Origin: Plantago major
Taxonomy: Eukaryota > Streptophyta > Magnoliopsida > Lamiales > Plantaginaceae
Assembly (NCBI GenBank): GCA_026545765.1
Contig: CM048839.1
Location: 47,228,677-47,292,676, forward strand
Direction: 5' to 3'
DNA: 64,000 nt
Shown here: one piece after another, positions 32,248 through 45,000 of the stretch
How positions within the stretch are numbered: the first letter of the stretch is position 1
How the letters are laid out: every line of letters begins with the position of its first letter
Notes under the pieces: model-generated
The model's input: only the letters and a program-made list of their open reading frames with translations
Told to the model about the DNA's origin: nothing
Database searches by the model: none
Program-made: the position numbers and the translations under genes

Positions 32248-34026
32248 GTACTCGCTTCACTTGGACTAGATCATTTTAAGGGATAATACTTTTTTATTCA
32301 ACGTTTGAACCACGTTGTTCCAAGTACTCACTTGAACAAATAGTCTCTTGACTAGTTCCACTTAGAGAGAATGTCTTCAAGGAACTTAACTTTCCTTGCA
32401 TCGACTACCATCCCCATATGAAGGAAGAGTCTTTAAATGTCTCAGTCAATGATAAAAAATTCGGTGAGTCGCTCGGCCATTCCCCCACATGAATGATGGA
32501 CTAATGTCTTAATACTTAAGAATGTTGAACATTACTTTCTGCAAAAGTAACCACAACAAAGTTTCATGCTATACTAAAGAAGTAACCGAGTACTTTTCAT
32601 ATTTCGCAAGCCTTACTTATCAATCGCCATTGAGAGTTATAAGCTCGAGATGAAGCGTGGTTCCTTCAACCAAACCAAAGTTGACTTGGATGTACAGCAT
32701 TCATGCATGACTCACATTACATGGAGAACCAGACTTCACTTTTGAAGATACATTGACAACTCTTCTTCACCATTGAATGGGTCACCATGAAGCCAATCTT
32801 CCAAAAGTTCAAATGTCCATTAGTAGCAACATGTAATTCACATATCAAATGTACATGAATCATTGATCGAACTTAAGAAAGCACGTACACATTAAGAATA
32901 TACATCATATTCTTGGGTTAGCCAAGTGCTTAAGGAGAAGACTATATATGAGAAATCACAATTCATCGAATTTACTTCCTCGCCACATTTCTAGGGTCTC
33001 ATTTTCTAAAACACATTAGTACAATTAGAACCTTAAATTATGATCATCAAGATTATAACCTATATTCTTGGAAATCTCGAATTGTATAGAGTAATTCAAA
33101 ATTTACTCAAACAACCCTTTAGTCCTCCTACTTTATAAAGTTTCATTTGAAATTCCGCATAAGCCAGCATGGATGCATGATTCACATTTAGGCGGTGAAT
33201 AATTCTTAAAAATGATTTGTGATTTCAGAAAGAACCAATTCGTGTCGAATGCAGGTTCACAACCAATGGGTCGACATCTTTACAGTTTTTACTTCAGGAT
33301 TGGACTGAATGTGAGTGGAGAGTACAAATTCTTGCAACATCGTGATTATTCAAAAATTGCGCATTGTTACCATGAGACATCCTCTTGATATCTCACAATT
33401 TTTCTTGAGCTTCGCAAAAGTCGACAACACACCAAATACCAAGAAACACTTGAATGATGATGGGCCAAAATACAACAGATTCTAAAGAGTCCATAAAATA
33501 AGCAACAAAAGAAACCGGCCCGCGCTTCTATTCCATGCCACCAGATAGTCCTAGAGAAAATCTAGGTTCTGCTTGTGGGCTCGTGTAGTACGACCGATGT
33601 CTAAACCCATCAAATTAATGTGTATTGAAAAGTTAATATGTAATATAATGTTACTAAAGTTTTGAGTATGGTCTTGGAGTCGAGTAGAAAACCTAATATT
33701 TAATGTTACTAAAATCGTTGGAGGTGCTAAGCCCTCATATGTTTATTTTTTGCTTCCTTTTCTTAATCTATAGCATTTTATTTCAGTTTATATGAATAAA
33801 AACATTGACTACACACGTATAACTCCGACCCATCTAAAAATTTTAAATACATAAGCATAACATCGACCCATCAAATAATGGCCTAGATTCTACCTTGAGT
33901 GCCACCAATGTACATGAACAGACTCGAACAAGAAAAGGCCATACCCAAAACGTAAAAGATACCATTCATATTTCTTGTGAAATGTGTGCAAATAGCATTG
34001 CCACAAATCACAAAAGAATTCCACAT
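32248..34026. other. Intergenic, nothing recognised
   Basis: AT-rich right flank of the second CACTA element. Short open frames only, no domain. The stretch near 33,500-33,610 is more GC-rich but could not be classified. Confidence 0.55.
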
Positions 34027-34187
34027 ATTATTCTTTTTTTTTTTTAGAAGGAAAAGGTTATATATTAACCAAATCAAAGTAGAAGTCATTACAAGTAGGA
34101 ACAATGAGATGAAAAACACTTTTCACTGGCACTAACAGGGAAATACATAAACTTCCAACTATCAACTAAGGCTGAAGAAAACTAGGT

Positions 34188-34797
34188 AGAATACAGAAAT
34201 TTGAAAATTAAATTTGGCTTTTAAATGTAGATGTTTAGAATTAAATTTAAAATTTTAATTTCAGATTTTGTAAAATGACATAAAAGGGCATTACTCTTAT
34301 TTTTCTTGTCTTTAACATTTCTTATCGTATTATTAGTCTATAGTTTTTTAAATAATAATATATCATATTTTTTCCAATAATTATAATATATATTTAATGT
34401 ACTTTACATCGCCACTTTAATAACATCATCAAAATTATCAGAAGTTGAAAGAAATAATCGTTGAGCATTTTAACTTAGTAATGAAAAAAATCAGTATTTG
34501 ATGTGTACTACATGTATGCATTTTAAAGAGGTGCGGATACATTAATCCTTATGCCGATGGCTTCTTCTGACAGCGATGGTTTCTTATTTTCTTTATTCTA
34601 ATTTAGGTTAATATAGGTTGGGATATTTTCGGAATGAAAAAGATAAGAAGCTCCTTCTTTATAAAAAAAAAGCTACATTGACTAGCTTCTTTTTCCCAAA
34701 TTTGGTTAAAGAAGTCAGCGTTCACGTAACGAGCTTTTTATTAGTCAATGGTCAAAAAAAGCTCATGGAGCTGAAAAGCTATTGGTAAACAGAGCCT
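34188..34797. mobile_element. Small insertion in the LINE 3' UTR, possibly hAT-type
   Basis: Flanked by the 8-bp direct repeat AACTAGGT (34,180-34,187; 34,798-34,805). The right end GGTAAACAGAGCCT looks like a hAT terminus, but the left end AGAATACAG does not match it well, so the class is uncertain. AT-rich, non-coding. Confidence 0.5.
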
Positions 34798-34936
34798 AAC
34801 TAGGTTCAAAAAAATCAACCGGTAATGAACCATATCCTGTTGCGTCTTCAGAGAAATCATGTCAAAGCTGATGGCCGAGGCTGTTAGCTTCACGTCGAAC
34901 ATGGACAATTTCTGTATTCAAGAAAGAGGCCAAAGA

Positions 34937-35263
34937 CTATTGCAAATCATCATAAATAGCGCCATTAGCTGAACGGGGAAATCGTCGATCTCTTAATTGC
35001 TTCATTACTTGCAAGGAGTCGCCCTCAAGTATAATTTGGGGAAAGTCCATCATTTGTGCCATGACAACGGCGAGTCTGGCTGCCAGAAGTTTGGCTGTCT
35101 CTACACTATAATCAGTCAAGAGTTTCTTGCGACTCCAGACCAACACAAGTCCCGTATGATCTCGTCCAACTGCGGCTATATCACCAGGAATGCCAGATTT
35201 TGGCACGGCTGCATCAAAATTGATTTTTATCCAGCCTATAGGAGGTGCCTTCCAAGGCCCCAA
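34937..35263 (-). pseudogene. LINE RNase H domain
   Basis: GWIKINFDAAVPKSG (first Asp), VETAKLLAARLAVVMA (Glu) and IILEGDSLQVMKQL (Asp) match the plant RVT_3-type RNase H found at the C-terminus of L1-like ORF2. It is separated from the zinc-binding block by a frame break. Confidence 0.85.
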
Positions 35264-35494
35264 GAGAGCCCCTTCTCCAAAAAGTTACCAACAGGTTGGT
35301 ACTGATTAGACCTGAAAAAGTTAGAATATTGCATGACAAAAGCAAAAGTTTCCAAAGGAGTAAAACGTCTTTGGTTATGGAGGAGTTTATTCCTACCATA
35401 CCAAATACTCCAGCAGGAAGTCACAAAGAAATTAAATTGATTCGAATCAGTTCGGAGTCTAACTCCATTGATCCAGTCCCAAATGGATGGAGCT

Positions 35495-36277
35495 TCAAAG
35501 TAGATACAAAGCAACAGGGAAATCAACAATAGCCCAATATTGACGCGCAAAATGACATTCCCTTAAGATATGGAGAATAGTTTCATCATGACAATCGCAA
35601 ACCACACAAGAATTTTCAGGTATAAGATGTCTACGATAGAGCTCACTATTAACAGGATGGGAGTTATGAAAGGTTCTCCACAAAAAATGCTTCACTTTAT
35701 TTGGAATTTTGAGATTCCAAACAAAGTTCCAATTATAATGTACCTGACGGGAGGTGGACCCAACAAGGTTGCTAGTTTCACGCAGCTTAATGTTCATTGC
35801 TAGATGATAAGCTGAGCGCACAGTATAGCAACCGTGCTTAGTATAATGCCAAACCTGAGTATCAAGAGCTTCTTTGTTCGGCAATGGAATCTTCAGGATT
35901 TCATCAATATCCACCTGCCAGAACAAGAAATTTAGGATGGGCAGATCCCATTCATTACAAGTAGGATGGATTAGAAAAGAAACGCGCAAAGGGCCTTCTT
36001 GCTCAAGATCCGGGGTCCGTGGTTTGAAAGAGACATTCCCCGGGATCCACTTATCCTGCCAAATGTTAATAGACTCACCATTACCAACACGCCAGCGAGT
36101 CCCTTCCTTCACTAAATCTAAAGCTGTACAAATACTTTTCCAAGTATAAGAGGAGTTAGATTTAGGAACAACATTAAGTACATCAGTATCAGAAAAATAT
36201 TTAGCCTTAAAGATGCGACTTAAAAGAGAGTTGGGATCCTCAATAATGCGCCAAATTTGTTTACCAAGAAGAGCCAA
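35495..36277 (-). pseudogene. LINE zinc-binding RT-associated region
   Basis: An open run of about 260 codons. It starts MALLGKQIWRIIEDPNSLLS, has GTRWRVGNGESINIWQDKW and KHGCYTVRSAYHLA, and ends in the zf-RVT pattern PNKVKHFLWRTFHNSHPVNS with CVVCDCHDETILHIL. Typical of plant L1-like ORF2 between reverse transcriptase and RNase H. Confidence 0.85.
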
Positions 36278-36444
36278 ATTAAAAGCACGAAGATCACGAA
36301 ATTCCAGCCCCCCATCTCTTTTGCTTTTCGTTAAGGTTTGCCAATTAACCTAATGCATCTTATCCTTGCCCTCGTCTCCCCACCAATAATTAGTAATCAA
36401 AGATTCGAAATCACGGAGCAGGTAATCAAGTAATTTAAAGCAAC

Positions 36445-37225
36445 TCATAACATAGCTAGGAATAGCTTGCAAAACATATTTAATAAGCACCTATTTACCA
36501 CCATAGCTTGAATACTCAGTTGTAAGTCCTCATTCACATTTTTGCTAAAAACTACAGTGGACTTTTCCATGTTCACCTCTTGACCAGAACCTAGACTATA
36601 GGTATGTAACACTTTCATAACAGCAGAGGCTGCCGCATTGGATGCTTGGCAAAAAATCATAGTGTCATCGGCGAAAAGAAGATGTGAGACAGCAGGATCA
36701 CTAGGGCTCACCTTCACACCTGATAATTCGCCTCGACTAACCGCACCAGAAAAGAGAGAACAAAGTACTTTGGTGCAAAAGAGAAAAAGAAAAGGGGAAA
36801 GAGGATCCCTTGATGGATCCCTCTTTCAGGAGAGAAAAGACCATACTGAGAGCCATTCAAGACCACAGAATACGTAACAGAGCGCACACAAAGCAATGAT
36901 GGTATTCACAAAGGAATGATGAAAACCTATTCTAAGAAGCAAACTTTCAAGAAAAAACCACTCGACTCGATCAAAAGCTTTGCTTAAGTCCAGTTTTAAA
37001 GCTAAATGGCCGACCTTGCCCTTAGTCTTGCGTTTCAAATAATGATTGATTTCATAAGCTACAAGAACATTGTCAGTAATCAATCGACCAGGAATGAAAG
37101 AAGATTGAGTCTCGCTGATCAGGAGATGCATATGAGGCTTAAGACGAGTAGTGATGCACTTCGAAGCTATTTTATACACTACATTGCTGAGACTAATCGG
37201 CCGAAACTGAGTAATGTGGTCAGGA
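36445..37225 (-). pseudogene. LINE reverse transcriptase fragment
   Basis: Starts mid-domain at GNPDHITQFRPISLSN. It shows ETQSSFIPGRLITDNVLVAY, LALKLDLSKAFDRVEW (first catalytic Asp), SPERGIHQG and HLLFADDTMIF (the FADD box). The frame shifts near 36,890 and again before the FADD segment, so no full-length protein is encoded. The endonuclease and ORF1 that should precede are missing by 5' truncation. Confidence 0.85.
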
Positions 37226-37243
37226 TTTCCACAGATTATTCTT

Positions 37244-37996
37244 AGAACCTCTTCTTATTAGGTTTAATTATCTTCTGGAAGGCCGGTATTCTGTACATTT
37301 GATTCTTCTTGTTGTCAGCCTATTATTCAGTTTCTAAAGTCAAATGACCAGTGTGAATCATACTTGTCCAACATTAATCACAAAGTCATGTTTTGTATGT
37401 TTTTCCACTTTACTCAGCATTTGCTCACATCTTTGCCACTTCAAGTAAGATCAAGAATTAAGCCGTTTCCACAAAACACAGAGTACTCTTCCTTGAGATA
37501 ATGAAAATCTGATAGATAAAAAAAAATGAATCAAACACACCTGTTATGCTGTTCTCAAGTCTGAACTGATTGATCGTTTATATGTTACTATGACCATCGA
37601 TCACTTATCGATTTGTTCAGCATTTTTCGTCTGAACCAACCTGGACGACATGGATCTTCGCAGTCTAGCTTTCACCATAAACCGCATCTGTATCATTTGC
37701 TTTCTAGCTTATTAAGAGTTGACATTCCCCCAAGATAGGAGAATGCTAAGGTAAAAGGAAAGATACATACAAATTAATGTAAGAGAATATGTAAAATGCT
37801 TGTGTGATAAATATCTGCCTGCAGATATAGGCCTAGAGAATCCAGGAACAGACTAGATCTGGCATACAATGGAACAATATGAATAGAATTAAGAAAACAA
37901 GAATCTATTCTCCTTCATAAATACAGGTACATAAATCCATATGATCTCTACAATAAAAACAAAGACATTACCAAACTTTTGTATAGATTCAAAGAT
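37244..37996. other. Upstream region of the first glutaredoxin
   Basis: Contains no other gene. A weak TATA-like TTCATAAATACAGG lies at about 37,915-37,928, some 75 bases before the ATG. Transcript start not defined. Confidence 0.4.
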
Positions 37997-38305
37997 ATGG
38001 ATCGCGTAGCAAAACTTTGTTCCCAGAAAGCAGTGGTGATATTTAGCAAGAGTTCATGCTGCATGTGCCATGCTATTAAGAGACTGTTTTATGAGCAGGG
38101 GGTGAGTCCACTGGTTTACGAGCTAGACCATGACTCGGGAGGAAAAGAGATGGAATGGGCTCTGGTTAAGCTTGGCTGTAGTCCTTCAGTCCCAGTAGTA
38201 TTTATCGGTGGGAAGTTCGTTGGGTCAGCTACAGCCGTCATGAATCTACAGCTGAATGGTTCACTTAACACGATGCTTAAAGATGCCGGAGCCTTGTGGC
38301 TTTAG
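37997..38305 (+). CDS. CC-type (class III, ROXY) glutaredoxin with CCMC active site
   Basis: Intronless, 102 residues, the usual length for this plant-specific class. The start [20 protein letters not shown] is preferred to an in-frame ATG six codons upstream because family members begin M-x-x-V-x-x-L. The active site is CCMC in [13 protein letters not shown]. The glutathione-binding loop [14 protein letters not shown] and the C-terminal ALWL are present. ROXY proteins act in nucleus and cytosol, bind TGA bZIP factors and modulate development, nitrogen and jasmonate responses. The ALWL end is the motif that family studies tie to TGA binding and co-repressor recruitment. No defect is seen. A related gene lies 940 bases downstream in the same direction. 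Confidence 0.93.
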   Translation: MDRVAKLCSQKAVVIFSKSSCCMCHAIKRLFYEQGVSPLVYELDHDSGGKEMEWALVKLGCSPSVPVVFIGGKFVGSATAVMNLQLNGSLNTMLKDAGALWL

Positions 38306-39194
38306 TCTTCATGTGTTCAACCAGAGAAGAGAGAATGGACTCATCAGTCCAGAACTTTTGTTTTCTTTTTCTTAGCTAGGTGTAAGTGTAACTTTAGAGA
38401 AGCACTGATGTAATAAGGGTGTGATTAGAGTCTTTGATGTGCTTATATTGTAATTGTACATCAATTATGAGACCAATTGCACAAACTCCTACGTAGCTTT
38501 TACGTTCACTTATCAGTCCTTTTTATAACCACACTGTCCAAAATATTCAAACTTGACTATACAATCTCAAACTAATTAACTCGGTTCAGTATTTATTGAT
38601 TTTCTATATAAAAAAAATACAGCATCAATCAAACAATGAATTATTTCCAAGTGTTTGTAGGGGTTCCAAGTGTTGGTAGGGGTCATAAACAATTTTAGAA
38701 ATTTACTCGGGGCGAATAAGGAATTAAGACCATCTCCGACAGTACAATCAGTTTCCTACCACATCAACATTCCACCATGTAAACTCAAACACCAAATACG
38801 TGCTACACCAGAAAACCCACCAAAAAATTAAAACCAATACCCTACCTGATGACTGATGTAATTAAAACTAGTACATAAAATATCCTAGTAGTAAAGTCCA
38901 ACTGTTTTGTGCCTTCTTCCTCTGTTCTTTATTGCACAAACTTGTCATGAAGCAACTCAAAATACCACACTACTGTTACACAGTGAATAGTGGCAGCAAT
39001 TTCAATATCAATTCAACACTTCATCTTAAAATTATATTCCCATTGCATGTGGCTTTAGTGGGAATTAAGTATTTTGTTCTGGGAATGAAGCAAGAAGGAA
39101 TCCCATTCAGATGATGGATATATCCACTAGCTCCACCTTGAAAGATTTGCTGCATATGATCACTCATAAATAACCACACCAGATATTAGTTAGT
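38306..39194. other. Spacer between the two glutaredoxin genes
   Basis: 3' UTR of the first gene and promoter region of the second; no other gene or element recognised. Confidence 0.55.
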
Positions 39195-39203
39195 CTATAT
39201 AAG
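39195..39203 (+). promoter_or_regulatory. TATA box of the second glutaredoxin
   Basis: CTATATAAG, about 45 bases before the ATG at 39,246, which leaves a very short leader of roughly 15-20 bases. Confidence 0.65.
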
Positions 39204-39245
39204 AAGCCTCTTCTTATTCTATAACCAAAAACATTTTCCCTACCC

Positions 39246-39560
39246 ATGGAGACGGTGAATAATTTGGTGTCCGGGGAGCCAGTGGTGATGTTCAGCAAAC
39301 GCTCATGCTGTGTAAGCCATTCTATTAAGACTCTTCTATACAATTATGGCATCAATTTGAAGGTGTCTGAACTAGACGAGATTTCAAGGGGTGCCGAAAT
39401 AGAGCTAGCACTCTCACATCTCGGTGGTGCCAACCATACTGTGCCAGCAGTATTCATTGGTGGCGAGTTCATTGGTGGAGCTAACGAGGTCATAAATCTA
39501 CACATCACGATGACTCTCAGGCCGATGCTCATACAGGCCCGAGCTTTGCGGGTCGGATAA
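39246..39560 (+). CDS. CC-type (class III, ROXY) glutaredoxin with CCVS active site
   Basis: Intronless, 104 residues, starting METVNNLVSGEPVVMFSKRS. The active site is CCVS (RSCCVSHSIKTLL), a monothiol-like variant of the class; TVPAVFIGGEFIGGANEV is the glutathione-binding loop. The C-terminus is ARALRVG, in place of the ALWL/ALWV-type end that many members carry, so the TGA-factor contact may differ. Same strand and close spacing as the gene at 37,997 suggest a tandem pair, but the two have diverged strongly, so the duplication is old. Reading frame intact; TATA box at 39,195. Confidence 0.9.
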   Translation: METVNNLVSGEPVVMFSKRSCCVSHSIKTLLYNYGINLKVSELDEISRGAEIELALSHLGGANHTVPAVFIGGEFIGGANEVINLHITMTLRPMLIQARALRVG

Positions 39561-40333
39561 CTTATCAATCACCAAGTGCGTGCAAGATAGGAACAGATGT
39601 ACTACTACTACTATATTGCATACAGTTCTAGTAAGAGGCCATATAATTAAGAGATGCAGGAAGAGTGACACTGATGTTTCTTTCTCTCTCAAAATAAAAC
39701 TCACTAAGTTCCAGAGAAGTCCGCTTCTTTTTTTGGGTCTACACGCACTTCCTTTTTCGATGCATTTTTATGTACTACTCCTTCCATCCCACTACAAATG
39801 ACACATTCCATTTATATTACCTTCTTTTATATTGAAAAATAGGCTACCTAAAACAGTGTGCTAAACCTAATGGGTATAGTTCTCCATCCAAGAAGGAATA
39901 CCGAAAACAACTCAGTACATGGCAGAATGGCAAGAATCATAGTACTGCTGAAGGATTGCAGGATAATACTTGTATTAGTGTTTAAAGGGAAAAAAACTAC
40001 TCCCTTAGATTTCAGTGAAATGGCAAAAAGGATTAAGATCAGCAATCCTCAAGCCTCTTTCTAACATCTCAGTTGCACAGAGTGATATAACAACATGCCA
40101 GGTATAATTACAATAATTTCTAATTCGATAGCAACAGAGAAGTTGATTTTGTATAGTCATACACTAAACATTAATACCAACACTGGCTCATGCATAAATG
40201 TCTTGTCCTGATGGAGAAAGAATATCAATTCTGAAATCACTGAAAAGAGACGATGAACTCGCAATGAAAGATAGAGTTGGTATGACAACATTCTTTACAA
40301 ACAAGATTTCCAAAGATCTTACAGAGACAAAAT
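39561..40333. other. Convergent spacer between the glutaredoxin and AP-2 sigma genes
   Basis: Holds the 3' UTRs of both genes. A one-sided Stowaway-like word, CTCCTTCCATCCC, occurs near 39,778, without a partner end. Confidence 0.5.
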
Positions 40334-41981
40334 TCACTCCTGCTTCTCCAACTCCCCCATTCTCTCTATGATTGCCTGCAAGAGAGTAAGTACCGTGTTT
40401 AAAAGAATATATATGGATTTTGATTAATTAATTGTTACCTGGCTCAATAAAATTATACCTTTTTGCTTGTTTCTTGGAGTTCTCCAGCAAGTATGAACTC
40501 ATCTAATATGAGATAAACCTACAAAAGTAAATTACAGGAATCACTAATCAGGCCACACATTGAAATATAATCTGTTACACTAATCTATCCAGGCTAAAAA
40601 ACTTGCATTGTACCGTCTAATAGTTGAACACACCTCACACCTTAGAAATAATACAATAAGCACCATTACCTGCCCAAGTGCTGGCATATTCCCCTAATTT
40701 GCACATCCAACTTAACATTATCAAGGACCATACCACCCCTACCTCAATTGTTAAACGGTGTCCTCAGTTTGCACCCGTCTAACTGTTAGAGCGCCTAAAC
40801 ACAAGTTCTTCTCATCTATCCATCTGCCTGTTTCACGCTACTTCTGTCTCTACCCCCACCCCCCAACTCCAGACGAATGACTTTCAGAATGAACATAAGT
40901 GGAAGAATCATAATTCACAGACACTAAAACTATATCACAGTTACCATTGATTGAAAATATAACACATAATGAATACTGTTCGATTCGGAGATGAAAGCGT
41001 TTTCAACCATATAATCTTCTCTAACCTTGGCTGGAGTTTTGGAGTGGCAAAAACTAGAGAAATTATTGGACTCTCTTTAGTCTCAACCAAAATTTATCCA
41101 CCTTTCTTGACCTCCACTTACATAAAATGAACCCAAAACACGCCTAATTTATTACCCTACAAAAAATCCAACTACTCTCAGACTGCTCTTACTTCTATAC
41201 CTAGAACATGATTTTTTTTGTCACATGATCACACCACACACCATCTCAATCTAAATTATAAACTGATCAAAATTCAAAACAGCCCCTAGTCAATCCCAAA
41301 CAATTTCAATCCGAACAGACCCTTGGTTTTTCTTTACTTAATTTACTCCAGAGATCACCATTTCCCCATTTCCAACTCATAGGAATATTAAATTCCTTTT
41401 CTTTTCCCCCAGCATACCATAACAAGAAATCAAAGACATCTAAGTAGGCAAGACACAACCATTGGTCATTCATTGCTGCCGAAAACAGCTCCTGGCTCAA
41501 TCATGAGGGGGAAAACAAGAGTTTTTAATCCTATTATTTTCTCTAACCTATAGATCAATCGTGGGTAGGGACTGGAGAGGCACAAATTCAAGGAAGTGTA
41601 GAATCTTACTAATTAATTCTGTCTGGTATTTTACCTCTTTTGACTTTTTCAAACTAATAATAATGGCAAAACCCTTTTAAGTAGTGCACAACAAGCCATT
41701 GAGATGCCTGGAGGCATAATCAAATCTACATGTGCCATGCACGTTCTCGTTCTCTTTCTTTTTTTTTTCCGCTTCACCTCACGCACGTCATCCCCCCCCC
41801 CCTTCCCTTCTGTTATCTATTTATTTTTGTTTGTCTGTAAAACCATTTGGTTTTGTTTTTTTCCATTAATACACGATGACATCAATTCTGGTTTCTACGT
41901 AGTTGTTAATAGCAAATTGCAGACCACAATGAGGACTCAGTATGCTACTTGGCATAAGTGATGCAATAATGGCCACTGCTG

Positions 41982-42018
<37 letters not shown>

Positions 42019-45000
42019 GAATATGAAGGAATGAAATTTTGAGATAAGTCACCAACACTTGAGCTGAGGAAGGAATTATAGTAACTCAATAAATAAGACA
42101 TGCAGTACATGATAAGTTTATCAAGGTGCAAGTAAATTCGAGTTCCAAATAGAGCAACTCAGGCAAATACTCCATACTAAAGCTCAACATTTGTTCCTAG
42201 AAAACAAAGCTTAATTTAATAATATGTAATCAGCTAGATTAAGTATTTATATTTGGTCTCCTGATCACCTTCAACTTTCCAAGAGAGAGAACTCTTCATT
42301 GATATATACTATCCGCTATAGCGACAAATAGCGTCCTTTAAATTTTTTGCTTGTTAGCCTAGATATGCATAGTGACGCAACGCTGCCATGTAGCACTGCT
42401 CACTATAGTAACTTCTACGTTTGCTATATTCAACAATCATAATATAACAAGGAAATTTAGAACACTAACTTGTTTCTTCGAGCAAGTATCACGGCGAATT
42501 TGTGGTAAGATTTAGTAAATTTAGTAACCCAAGAACTGAAAGTGTAATCTTCACGATAGTAGTGAAGAAAATTGAAGCATGCATAATTATCAATCTCTCT
42601 TGTATAAAATCTTAGTTAAATGGGCTTTTGAGATGGTCCCAAGTCCCAACTTTTAGTTCATCAAAAAGAAGGCAACACGTCCTCATCCAAAGTACCTTTT
42701 TCCTGATGATGGGGAGTCACGGTTCAACTTAGAAGTAGGAATTATGGATAGGGAAAAGAATTATGCTGAGCTATACAAAAGTGAAGAAAATTACATTGCT
42801 GAAGATGGTTTCCATATTCCTTCAGAAGATGAGGCTTGAGAGGCGTTATTAGATACTCCCTCCGTCCCTAAAAATTTATACATTTTCTTTTTTCGTTCAT
42901 CACAACAGATTGTATATGTTTCCATTTTGGCAAACTACATTTCTCACTTTATTTGCAGGGCCAACACATATCTAATAAACAGCCATATTCCACGAACTCT
43001 CCTAAATAAGCATGTAAAAAGAAAATGTATACAACCTATTAGGACAGAGGGAGCATATTTTAGAGCACGTGATATCTTTACTGGCTTCAGCGGTTTGGTA
43101 CTGTAACTAGTTACTATTTTTGCATTTTGAACTTGGATTTACGGAGTTCATTTTTGTGTTGTTTTTCACTTGAAGCTCGGCATTTATGAGTCACGGCCAT
43201 ATAATTTGTTAACACAGGTAGTATGCGGTTTACCATGCATGTGTGTTATTCCTTCAAAGAGTGTGCACGACGCGGTGCATGAGTGCACCAGGGCACGTTT
43301 GCGTGCAGGTCCACATTGAGTTATTAATAACTATGGAAATATGCATATTAATCCACAGATTTTAGACCACCAACACAAACGGACTAAAAACTAGTAATAA
43401 CATTCCACACATTACCCACCTATATCGCTGATTCCACCATATATATAAGTAACAAAAGAGAAGGGACTATTAATAAATTAGAGGGGCCAGACCCAGTGCT
43501 CCCTGGCTTTCTGGTCTGGGAGCAGGGAAGAGGTAGACTGTGTGCCTTATCTTGTTTCCTCCAAAGAAAATGTCTTCAGTCCTCTCGATGTGCAACTTAC
43601 TGTTAGGCTCACCCAAATACTCCCACAAAATGTGAGTTTATAGCTGCACCCCTCATTCACTCACAAGACCATTAAGCAGAATATCCATGTGAAACACTCT
43701 TATCCCCCAATTTAAAAAAGATCCATATTGAATGATAATAGTGATTTTAATTCTTCAAAACACAGCAATTTATTCTAATAAAGAGTGCCATGTTAGGATA
43801 AACACCAGATGATGCAAAAAAGGGACATACCTTGTGGAAATTAAACACTAAGTCAAGCTCACAGACATTGCTGAAGAAATGATCCAGTATCTCCACAAAT
43901 AAGTGAATGCACTCCAAATAAGCTAGTTCATTATCTGTTATGTCCACGCAGAGTGAGAAAAATAGCCCCGCATATCTCCTGTAGATGACTTTGTGGGTCC
44001 GGAACTACAAGAGATTTGGCTACAAGTCATCAGTTATTTATGATTCCAAGAAATAGATGACAAGCATAAAGCTTCATTTACAACAAAGTCATAAAACAAT
44101 CAAATACATCATCTAAGTTCCAACCGAGTGTGAATCAAGGAGTGACAAAGGCGCTCATATTGAATCAAAGAGTGAATCAAGGTAACTGCAATTCTTTACT
44201 GCCCTATCAATGTGGCACCTTTGTTAAGAACAGAACCAAATGCTCCTAATTTATTTTTATCTTATAAACAATGGAGGACCAAATGACATCTTTATCATTT
44301 CCTACCTTCTTGACATTCATATACTAAACAAAATGTGTATGCAAAGATCCAATCCATACTTGCTGAATATACTTTTGCTTTTTTAGGCCGTACATAAACT
44401 ATTTACTACTGACATAAACTAATTTCATCTGAATAATTATCTCTTAGGTCTTAGTATAACTCAAATTGCTTTCATATCATCAGCTTCATTTCAATAACAT
44501 AGCCCGATTCTGCAGCCAAATTCACATCCACTCTAGGATTAAAGAGCTTCTACCATGAATACATACTAATATGAACTCACTGAGCAGCCATACTTATGTG
44601 AATTCATCACTAAAGTCCGTGCAGAAAATTAAAAATTCCATTCAGAACACAATGAAATGTTAACTCTAGAGCAACCATATCAGCATTCTTCCAGAACCTA
44701 GAGAAATTACCAAGAGTGACCTGAGAATTTCAAATGCTTTTTAGAAACCATATTTGAGAACAAACTAAATTAGGCTTCCGTAACTGACTTCCTACCTTTC
44801 ACAACTCAACTAAAAAAAATAAAAAATAAACCTATTATTCTTATAGCTCCTTTTGATTAATAAATTAATATAACTAAAACAAATCGTGGAAAATAATGAT
44901 TCACCTCAACAAAGTTGGTGAATTTAGGGTCCCTGTTGACGACCAAGCGATGAACCTGCAATTGTTACCAAATTCAGTCAAATTGAAAATAAATCGATAA

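Larger units (their letters stand above)
34030..37243 (-). mobile_element. L1-type LINE with RNase H, 5'-truncated
   Basis: On the minus strand it runs from about 37,243 (truncated inside reverse transcriptase) to a poly(A) tail seen as a T run at about 34,030-34,044. Coding blocks: reverse transcriptase (37,225-36,445), zinc-binding RT-associated domain (about 36,277-35,495) and RNase H (35,263-34,937). A near-perfect target duplication flanks it: TTCCACATATTATTCTT (from about 34,016) and TTCCACAGATTATTCTT (from about 37,228). A 610-bp insertion (34,188-34,797) lies in its 3' UTR. Dead copy. Confidence 0.85.
40519..43830 (-). other. Intron 4 of the AP-2 sigma gene
   Basis: 3.3 kb, AT-rich. 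Holds an AT microsatellite (41,987-42,015), a C run near 41,798 and a Stowaway MITE (42,856-43,053). Open frames such as 41,704-41,961 are low-complexity and not supported as genes. Confidence 0.75.

Noticed and set aside
34997-36149. Plus-strand frames across the LINE
   Set aside because: Shadows of the minus-strand RNase H and zinc-binding blocks.
39777-39790. Stowaway-like end
   Set aside because: Only one end is seen, no partner and no TA duplication could be fixed.
41704-41961. 85-codon frame in AP-2 sigma intron 4
   Set aside because: Phe-rich text from T and C runs, no start context or homology.
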